Assembly (NCBI GenBank): GCA_947177435.1
Contig: CAMWUM010000111.1
Coordinates: 1-6,438, forward strand
Source of the DNA: an uncultured Muribaculaceae bacterium
GTDB lineage: Bacteria; Bacteroidota; Bacteroidia; Bacteroidales; Muribaculaceae
Length of the DNA: 6,438 nt
Direction of reading: 5' to 3'
The position numbers were made by a program, and so were the translations under genes. Position 1 is the first letter of the stretch; every line of letters starts with the position of its first letter. The notes beneath the pieces were generated by a model, which saw nothing but the letters and a program-made list of their open reading frames with translations, was not told the DNA's origin and made no database searches. This document shows positions 1 through 4,766 of this stretch, piece by piece.

Positions 1-110
1 CTCTGGAAACGACTCAAATATACACCCATATATCTCTGAGCGAACTTAAACAAAATTACGAACTCGCGCATCCCCGCGCCCTAAAAAAAGGAGGTCACCA
101 TGGAAGTTAG
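1..110 (+). CDS. Tyrosine recombinase XerC/XerD family, C-terminal end only (5' part outside window)
   Basis: The left edge is open in the frame whose first full codon begins at position 3, and it stays open to a TAG stop at 108-110. The 35 visible residues match the end of Xer-type tyrosine recombinases. IYTHISLSEL (residues 6-15 of the fragment) contains the conserved Tyr (codon 21-23), which is the nucleophile that forms the 3'-phosphotyrosyl DNA intermediate. After it come a helix and the terminal HPRA motif (codons 69-80), as in chromosomal XerC and XerD proteins. These enzymes resolve chromosome dimers at dif sites in the cytoplasm. The C-terminal tail ends inside the next gene: its last 11 bases overlap the start of the hibernation factor, so the two are almost certainly co-transcribed. 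In Bacteroidales a chromosomal xer gene is commonly found directly before hpf (recalled), which favours a housekeeping recombinase over a phage integrase. The catalytic Arg-His-Arg residues lie outside the window. XerC and XerD cannot be told apart from this fragment. Confidence 0.85.
   Translation, partial: LETTQIYTHISLSELKQNYELAHPRALKKGGHHGS
87..95 (+). promoter_or_regulatory. Strong Shine-Dalgarno sequence for the hibernation factor
   Basis: AAAGGAGGT is a nine-base match to the usual bacterial anti-Shine-Dalgarno sequence at the 16S rRNA 3' end. Four bases (CACC) separate it from the ATG at 100. This is unusual for Bacteroidota, where most genes lack such a site, and the other three visible starts in this window have none. 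It fixes the start codon of the 100-393 gene. The site lies inside the last codons of the upstream recombinase gene. Confidence 0.85.
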
Positions 111-393
111 AATCCAAGCCATCCATTTCGACGCCAGCGAACGCCTGGAAGCCTTCATCGCTAAGAAGGCCGAGCGTCTGGCTCGCCACAACACCGCCAT
201 CTCCGTCGTTGACGTGACTCTTAAGGTGGTTAAGCCTGAGACCGCAATGAACAAGGAAGCCGTGCTCAAGGTCAACATCCCCACTCACGAGGAACTCGTG
301 GCCACCAAGGTGGCCGATACTTTCGAGGAGGCCGTGGACCTCGCCATCGAGGCTCTCGACCGTCAGCTCGAAAAGAAGAAGGAAAGGAAGTAA
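100..393 (+). CDS. hpf: Short-form ribosome hibernation promoting factor (HPF/RaiA family, S30AE fold)
   Basis: This 97-residue protein has the length and pattern of short HPF/YfiA proteins. It opens with a short beta strand (VRIQAIHFDAS, residues 3-13). A basic amphipathic helix follows (about 13-29, with K22, K23, R26 and R29), then beta strands (about 33-45 and 52-60). A second helix (about 74-90) runs into a lysine-rich tail (K92-K94, K97). Family members bind the decoding region of the 30S subunit between the mRNA and tRNA sites and silence ribosomes in stationary phase or starvation. The C-terminal dimerisation domain of long HPF is absent, so this form alone may act like RaiA/YfiA or like short HPF. 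The ATG is chosen because a perfect Shine-Dalgarno sequence ends four bases before it. The start overlaps the end of the xer-like gene by 11 bases, suggesting one transcript and translational coupling. A strong terminator begins three bases after the TAA stop. No promoter is visible between the two genes. Confidence 0.93.
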   Translation: MEVRIQAIHFDASERLEAFIAKKAERLARHNTAISVVDVTLKVVKPETAMNKEAVLKVNIPTHEELVATKVADTFEEAVDLAIEALDRQLEKKKERK

Positions 394-396
394 CAA

Positions 397-434
397 CGAA
401 AAAAAATGGACGCCTCGGCGTCCATTTTTTTTCG
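397..434. terminator. Symmetric bidirectional intrinsic terminator between convergent genes
   Basis: A 7-bp stem (TGGACGC at 407-413 with GCGTCCA at 418-424) closes a four-base loop (CTCG). It is flanked by exactly eight A (399-406) and eight T (425-432), and CG caps both ends, so the two arms are exact inverted repeats. Read rightward it ends the xer-hpf transcript, whose stop is at 391-393. Read leftward it follows the stop of the large minus-strand gene (449-451) by 14 bases. Each direction provides a stem followed by a U8 tract, so it should work for both. Confidence 0.92.
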
Positions 435-448
435 TATGGGTGTGGGGT

Positions 449-3400
449 TTATTTTGCGAACTTGATGGCTTGCGAGCCGGCGCGGGCCACATAGATGCCT
501 GCCGGGAGGGAGGCAACGGACACGTGGGTGGGGTAGGCGGAACGGGCCACGAGGCGGCCGTCGGTAGAGTAAACTTCGATTACAGCCGGGGCGTCGGTCT
601 TGACGATGGCGCAGGCGGGGTCGTAGACCAGAGTGCCGCTGGTGGCGTCGGTGATGCCGTCGGGCTCGTCGGGCTGCTTCTCGGGCGTCTGGTAGGCGAA
701 GTCGGCGTTGAAGTCGGCGTAGGCGTGGCCTGCGGGGGTGAGGTTGAGGTTGCCGTGGAACATCGAGCGTTTGTTCTCTACCCAGTTGTAGATTGAGTAG
801 CGTTCCATATAATCCATCTCGTCAAAGAGGGCGAGGATGTCGACGATAAACTGACGCTGCTTCTCCTGCTGGCCGGCCTCGGTCGATGGCCAAGACTCGT
901 GGGTCCAGTTGGCGCCGTTGTTCCACTCGGTGATCCAGATGGGCAAGCCGGTGCGCTCATGTATCTCGCGGAGCTTGATGGCCCAGTCGGTGATGCTGTT
1001 GACCACTACGGCGCCGCCGTTGCCGCCCCAGTATGCGTGGATGGCTGCGAAGTCGACGCGGTAGCCCTTTTTCAGAGCCTTATCGAGGAAGTCGTAGAGC
1101 CACCAGAAGTCGGTGGTGGAGGGGGTGCCGAGCCTCATGCCGGTCTGCTGGAAGAGAGGCCACTCGGTGATGGCTTTGTCAACGCCTACGTTGGCCTGCT
1201 CGCTGTGGTCAGGCTCGTTGTAGCCGAGCAGGTGGTTGGAGCCGGACTGGTTGAAGATGGTGCGCCAGTCGCCGTCGCCGCCGTAACCCCACTTCTGGGG
1301 CACGAACTCCTGGTTGCGCCATGCGGTGCCTCGGTTAACGGGGCGGCGAGCCCAGTCAGCGTTGGGGCCCCAGGTGTACACCCAGGTGCTGTTGGTGACG
1401 TCGACCTGGTCTTCGATGAATCCCTCGGGGTTGTTCTCGTTGCTGTTGCCGCCGACCCAGCCTTTCTTTGAAGTCCACTGCCAGGGGAGCACCCTTACGA
1501 ACATTACCTTGCCGTCAAACTCGGCGGGAAGCTCGGAAACCTCCACGTCGCCCTTGTCGGCGATGAAGATTTGGCTGTAGCCCATGCCGTCGGGCTCGGT
1601 GGCGAGGGTAGCCATGTAGCCGCGCTTGAGCACGAACGACTGGATGTTGCCGTTGAGGGGCAGGGGGCGTTTGTTGGCCTCGGTCACGTAGGTGCTCGAG
1701 GCGTCGGAGTAGTAGAACTCCGGGAGGCAGACGCTGCTCTCGCCGGCGAATGCAGGGGCGGAGTAAGCGGTAAGGGCTGAGTACTCGGGCGTGTGGGCCA
1801 TCAGGGCGGTACCCTGCTTGTAGATGCTGATGCGTGTGTTCTGGTCTACGACCATAGGCTTGCCCTCGACGGAGAGTTGGGCCGAATGGGCCAGGACGTC
1901 GAGAGGCTTGATGTTCTCAAACACGAGCAGGGTCTCGTCGCCGACGATGTCGTACGATGCGCCGAATTCAAGCGCCTGGGGGTCGTCGACGAATGTGTCT
2001 TCCTCGACGGTGATGCTCTCGTTGGAGAGGATGCGGCTCTCGAGGAATGCGGCAAGCGCCTCGGCCAAGGCGTCGGTGGCTGCGTCGATTTCATCTGCAT
2101 CGTCTGACGACAGGGCCTTGTTGGCCTCGGCGATCGCCTGGGTCAGGGCATCGATGGCCTCCTGCGGGTAGTCACCGAGTTGGGTGCCGGCGTGGGCGCC
2201 AGCCAGGGCTTCTTCAGCCTTTGCAATCTGGTCTTCGAGGGCCTTGGTTGATACGCCGGCGGGCAGAATCTTCCAGGCGTGGTTGGTATGTGTGCCGTCC
2301 TTATTGGTGGAGATGCGGCTCATGTGGGCCTGGTTCTCGATGCCGAGGTATTGGTTGGTCTGCAGGTTCTTGATTTTAGCGTATCCGTCATACTGCGAAG
2401 CCTCAACCGTGTACTGGGCGTGTTTGTCAGTGCCGTCGGTAACGTATGTGCAGTATTTATCGCCGTCCTTGCTGGCCACCAGTCGGCCGTCGTAAGTGCG
2501 GATGTTCCAGATGCCGTCGCCGGCCGATACGAATGTCAATTTCTGGCGGTCAGGATCGGGGTTTTCGATGTAGAAGTTAGTGGGTTCGGGCGTAGCATAC
2601 AGGCTGTTGTAATGCTGCATGTAGTATTCAGCGCCGTCGGTGATGTTGTTGATGCACGAAACCACGCCAGATGCCTTGAAACTTTGGGTGAGGAAGGCCA
2701 CGCGGTCGATGACGTAAGAGCGCAGGTAGTCGACGCCCTCCTTGTAAGTGTTGAACAGGTAAACTTCATCGTATACGCGCTGGTTGAGCACCGGCCACTT
2801 CTGGAAGTTCTTAGCCTGCGACTGGTCAATGGCCTCGGCGGTCTGGTCAATGTAATTTACGAGGTGCTCCTGGATGCCGGCCTTGGTGAGTTCATTCCAG
2901 CGTTGCCATACGGCCTGTCGGAACCACGGGTCTTGCCACAGGCGGCTGATCCATTGCTTGTAGCCGTGGCCGGCGTCGCGCATCAGTCGGTTGGGGGCGT
3001 TTGAGATACGGTTGTCGTTGTTGAATGCGATGTCGAAGTCCCAGAGGGGGCCGAAATAGAGGTGGTTGTCGTTGCGCTTCTTATATATATAGGTGCTCCA
3101 GAACGAGTCGCTGTTGCCGGTGAGCTCGCAGGCGATGTACCAGTTGATGAGCGAATGCTCGTCGACCATCGAGCGGTAGCCGAGTTCGGGGTCGGTGAAG
3201 TTCTCGGCAAAAAGCTTGTCTTCGAATGTGTTTACGAAGTTCTTGATGTAGTCAATCTGCACCTGCTGCACGAGTTCCTCGTCGGGCGACTTGAGGGTGA
3301 TGAGCAGGTTGTGTTTTGTGTAGAAGTGCACGGGCTCTGAGCTACCGAAGCCGTCGATTTCCATGAAGTAGCCGCCGGTGAGCTCCTCGCCCGAGATATT

Positions 3401-3910
3401 GGTTTCGTCCATCTCGTCGATGTCTACGCGGCCTTTGCCAACCTGCATCTGGTCAGAAATCATGTAGTTGCCGATGTACTGACCGTTGAGGACAACGTCG
3501 ACAAACACAGCCGAGGGGCTGAACTCCAAGTCGAGAAAGCGACTGATTTCGAAGGCCACGCCGTTGCGCATCAGCGTCTTGTCGGCATAGTTGGCGAGAA
3601 GGACCCAGCTCTTGGCTTTGGCATTCTGGCCCATGAAGTTGATTTTTTTGTCGAATTTGATGCGGTATGGCTTCTTGGCCATGCCCCAGGTGGAGTTGCC
3701 GCGTCCGCGGATGCCCATTGATACGTCAGTGATGGCCTCATCGGCGTTTTCTGATACTACGGTCACGGTGCCGGGCACATAGTTCTCTTTGCTTGAGATC
3801 GACACGCCGTTGGTGTTGATGTAAGGCGTCGGGATGTTAGTGATCTGGTCAAGGGCCAACGCAGCTAGCCCCGCCATTAGGAAGAAGGTAAGAAACAGTA
3901 GTTTTTTCAT
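449..3910 (-). CDS. Secreted multidomain protein: CotH-type kinase domain fused to GH128-like beta-1,3-glucanase, with type IX sorting domain
   Basis: The product has 1153 residues. A signal peptide covers about residues 1-19 (basic start, hydrophobic core, no lipobox cysteine). A CotH-type atypical kinase domain spans about 30-410, with IRGRGNSTW (67-75), a Lys-rich PYRIKF stretch (79-89), WVLLANYADKTLMRN (102-116), N266/D268 and WDFD (290-293). D268 and D291 are 23 residues apart, the same spacing I recall for essential D228 and D251 of Bacillus CotH. Residues about 441-551 resemble a ricin/fascin-like beta-trefoil (KIKNLQTNQYLG). Residues about 553-625 are a FIVAR-like helical spacer. Residues about 630-795 are beta-rich and unnamed. 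Residues about 795-1072 resemble GH128, with LLGYNEPDHSEQAN (E899, expected acid/base) and IWITEW (E995, expected nucleophile). A Pro/Glu linker leads to a type A T9SS sorting domain (about 1086-1153). The product is therefore probably exported and surface-anchored or released, acting on beta-1,3-glucan. A longer frame to 4270 is rejected because it reads antisense-frame residues of the neighbouring gene. There is no Shine-Dalgarno sequence. Kinase activity and substrate are unknown. Confidence 0.88.
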   Translation of the reverse strand: MKKLLFLTFFLMAGLAALALDQITNIPTPYINTNGVSISSKENYVPGTVTVVSENADEAITDVSMGIRGRGNSTWGMAKKPYRIKFDKKINFMGQNAKAKSWVLLANYADKTLMRNGVAFEISRFLDLEFSPSAVFVDVVLNGQYIGNYMISDQMQVGKGRVDIDEMDETNISGEELTGGYFMEIDGFGSSEPVHFYTKHNLLITLKSPDEELVQQVQIDYIKNFVNTFEDKLFAENFTDPELGYRSMVDEHSLINWYIACELTGNSDSFWSTYIYKKRNDNHLYFGPLWDFDIAFNNDNRISNAPNRLMRDAGHGYKQWISRLWQDPWFRQAVWQRWNELTKAGIQEHLVNYIDQTAEAIDQSQAKNFQKWPVLNQRVYDEVYLFNTYKEGVDYLRSYVIDRVAFLTQSFKASGVVSCINNITDGAEYYMQHYNSLYATPEPTNFYIENPDPDRQKLTFVSAGDGIWNIRTYDGRLVASKDGDKYCTYVTDGTDKHAQYTVEASQYDGYAKIKNLQTNQYLGIENQAHMSRISTNKDGTHTNHAWKILPAGVSTKALEDQIAKAEEALAGAHAGTQLGDYPQEAIDALTQAIAEANKALSSDDADEIDAATDALAEALAAFLESRILSNESITVEEDTFVDDPQALEFGASYDIVGDETLLVFENIKPLDVLAHSAQLSVEGKPMVVDQNTRISIYKQGTALMAHTPEYSALTAYSAPAFAGESSVCLPEFYYSDASSTYVTEANKRPLPLNGNIQSFVLKRGYMATLATEPDGMGYSQIFIADKGDVEVSELPAEFDGKVMFVRVLPWQWTSKKGWVGGNSNENNPEGFIEDQVDVTNSTWVYTWGPNADWARRPVNRGTAWRNQEFVPQKWGYGGDGDWRTIFNQSGSNHLLGYNEPDHSEQANVGVDKAITEWPLFQQTGMRLGTPSTTDFWWLYDFLDKALKKGYRVDFAAIHAYWGGNGGAVVVNSITDWAIKLREIHERTGLPIWITEWNNGANWTHESWPSTEAGQQEKQRQFIVDILALFDEMDYMERYSIYNWVENKRSMFHGNLNLTPAGHAYADFNADFAYQTPEKQPDEPDGITDATSGTLVYDPACAIVKTDAPAVIEVYSTDGRLVARSAYPTHVSVASLPAGIYVARAGSQAIKFAK

Positions 3911-3922
3911 GTAATAAATACA

Positions 3923-3936
3923 ATATTGATCAATAT
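3923..3936. repeat. Perfect 14-bp palindrome at the expected transcription start of the kinase-glucanase gene
   Basis: ATATTGATCAATAT is identical to its own reverse complement. It lies between the -7 element (3941-3948) and the start codon (3908-3910), covering the predicted transcription start and the first part of the leader. It has no loop, so a dimeric DNA-binding protein is a better explanation than an RNA hairpin. It could be an operator. It is AT-rich, so chance is not excluded. Confidence 0.5.
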
Positions 3937-3940
3937 GACG

Positions 3941-3971
3941 CAAAATTACGAAAAATAATCCACTCACCAAA
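3941..3971 (-). promoter_or_regulatory. Bacteroidota-type promoter for the kinase-glucanase gene
   Basis: On the minus strand TTTG (3968-3971) is followed by a 19-base spacer and TAATTTTG (3941-3948). This is an exact match to the Bacteroidota -33 TTTG / -7 TAnnTTTG pattern with normal spacing. Transcription would start near 3934-3937, giving an AT-rich leader of about 25 bases before the ATG at 3910. The promoter lies downstream of the flavin reductase terminator, so the large gene is probably its own transcription unit. Confidence 0.8.
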
Positions 3972-4015
3972 GAAATACCCCAATAGATAGACGATATCCG
4001 CCCATTTTTAGCGCA

Positions 4016-4049
4016 AAAAGAAGCACGGATGTAAGTCCGTGCTTCTTTT
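4016..4049 (-). terminator. Intrinsic terminator after the flavin-reductase-like gene
   Basis: On the minus strand a 14-bp perfect stem (4036-4049 with 4016-4029), GC-rich near its six-base loop (4030-4035), ends in a T5 run (4015-4019) and starts four bases after the TAA stop at 4054-4056. The stem is nearly symmetric, but on the plus strand the T run is only four bases, so leftward termination is favoured. It insulates the flavin reductase transcript from the kinase-glucanase promoter. Confidence 0.88.
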
Positions 4050-4053
4050 ATGC

Positions 4054-4617
4054 TTATTTCAGTGCCAGGCCGTCGTGGAAGGCATTGCCAACGCGGGCGC
4101 CAAGGGAGATGTAGCCGTTGTGGACGGGGTCGAAGGTGATCAGGCGCATCTTCTCGACGTCTGGCTTGCCGTCCTCGGCCAGGTAGGCCTCGTCGCATAC
4201 GATGTTGACAATCTCGCCGATCAGATAGCATCCGGTCTCGGACTCGCCGATTTTCTCCTTGACGCGGCATTCGAGCGTCATGGGGAAGTCTGTGAACACA
4301 GGGGCGTCGACGTGGGCTGACTTGACGGCGTGCAGTCCGGCCTTGGCCACCTTGTCGGGCTGCTTGCGTCCGCTGACGATGCCTACGTAGTCAGCGGCGG
4401 TAGTGGTCTGTGCCGTGGCGAACGACACGGTGAATTCGCCGGTGCGGTTGATGTTGTCGGTGGTGGCGTGGGAACCGAGCGAAATCACGATCTCGGTCAT
4501 GTCCCACTGTCCGCCCCAGGCGGCGTTCATGGCATTGGGCGTGCCGTCGGCATCATACGTGCCGATTATCAGCACCGGCTGTGGCAGGATCCACGCCTTA
4601 GGTTTGAAGTCTTTCAT
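4054..4617 (-). CDS. Flavin reductase-like FMN-binding split-barrel protein
   Basis: This 187-residue protein has the length and features of the flavin reductase-like family (PF01613). An N-terminal PQPVLIIGTYDADGTPNAM stretch (residues 12-30) is followed by NAAWGGQWD (31-39). Next comes a segment typical of the FMN phosphate-binding region, with SHATTDNINRTGEFTVSF (49-66). Later strands include MTLECRVKEKI (113-123) and YLIGEIVNIVCDEAYL (131-146). Family members bind FMN in a split beta barrel and act as NAD(P)H-dependent flavin reductases or as flavoredoxin-like electron carriers in the cytoplasm. The physiological partner cannot be read from the sequence. No signal peptide is present. The ATG at 4617 is preceded by an AT-rich leader without a Shine-Dalgarno sequence, as is usual in Bacteroidota, and the next upstream promoter-like element sits about 30 bases away. 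The gene is monocistronic in appearance: its own terminator follows at once, and it is divergent from the channel gene. Its enzymatic class is secure only at family level. Confidence 0.88.
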   Translation of the reverse strand: MKDFKPKAWILPQPVLIIGTYDADGTPNAMNAAWGGQWDMTEIVISLGSHATTDNINRTGEFTVSFATAQTTTAADYVGIVSGRKQPDKVAKAGLHAVKSAHVDAPVFTDFPMTLECRVKEKIGESETGCYLIGEIVNIVCDEAYLAEDGKPDVEKMRLITFDPVHNGYISLGARVGNAFHDGLALK

Positions 4618-4646
4618 ATCCTATCTGATTAAAATTCTTTTGTCCG

Positions 4647-4654
4647 CAAAGATA
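4647..4654 (-). promoter_or_regulatory. Probable -7 element for the flavin-reductase-like gene
   Basis: The minus-strand sequence TATCTTTG matches TAnnTTTG exactly, 29 bases before the start codon at 4617, predicting a leader of about 20-25 bases. No TTTG lies at the normal distance upstream. The nearest TTG (complement of 4668-4670) is only 13 bases away, so the -33 half is weak or absent. The promoter may be low in activity or need an activator. Confidence 0.55.
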
Positions 4655-4685
4655 CAAAATAAATTGGCAATATATTAATATCGAT

Positions 4686-4716
4686 TTTGATTTTGGTTAC
4701 AACAATGATAAATTTG
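4686..4716 (+). promoter_or_regulatory. Upstream promoter (P1) of the MscS-type channel gene
   Basis: TTTG (4686-4689), a 19-base spacer and TAAATTTG (4709-4716) match the Bacteroidota promoter pattern exactly. Transcription would start near 4721, giving a leader of about 45 bases. Its -7 element supplies the -33 TTTG of the downstream promoter. Confidence 0.55.
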
Positions 4717-4744
4717 GAAATGTGGGGTAAATCTGCTAACTTTG
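4713..4744 (+). promoter_or_regulatory. Downstream promoter (P2) of the MscS-type channel gene
   Basis: TTTG (4713-4716), a 20-base spacer and TAACTTTG (4737-4744) match the Bacteroidota promoter pattern. Transcription would start near 4748-4751, leaving a leader of under 20 bases before the ATG at 4767. This is the better placed of the two promoters for the channel gene. Confidence 0.75.
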
Positions 4745-4766
4745 CGCGTGTTGAAAAAGAACTGCC

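Noticed and set aside
51..58. TAATTTTG on the minus strand, resembling a -7 element pointing left
   Set aside because: It falls inside the recombinase coding sequence (Gln-Asn-Tyr codons), and no TTTG lies at the required distance upstream on that strand.
46..516. 156-codon minus-strand open frame over hpf and the terminator
   Set aside because: It reads antisense through hpf and the bidirectional terminator and has a low-complexity start. No independent evidence supports it.
899..1471. 190-codon plus-strand open frame opposite the glucanase domain
   Set aside because: It is composed of Gly, Val and Ala runs caused by the codon bias of the opposite strand. It has no recognisable domain and no promoter or ribosome-binding site, and it lies opposite the conserved catalytic region.
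3911..4270. N-terminal extension of the large minus-strand gene by 120 residues, up to a start at 4270
   Set aside because: The extension runs through the flavin reductase gene in another frame, across that gene's terminator and the promoter at 3941-3971. Its residues are Arg-rich and unlike a real N-terminus, while the ATG at 3910 begins a clear signal peptide.
4671..4681. AT-rich palindrome ATATTAATAT in the divergent intergenic region
   Set aside because: At ten bases of pure A and T it is expected often by chance in such AT-rich spacers, and it has no clear placement relative to either promoter.
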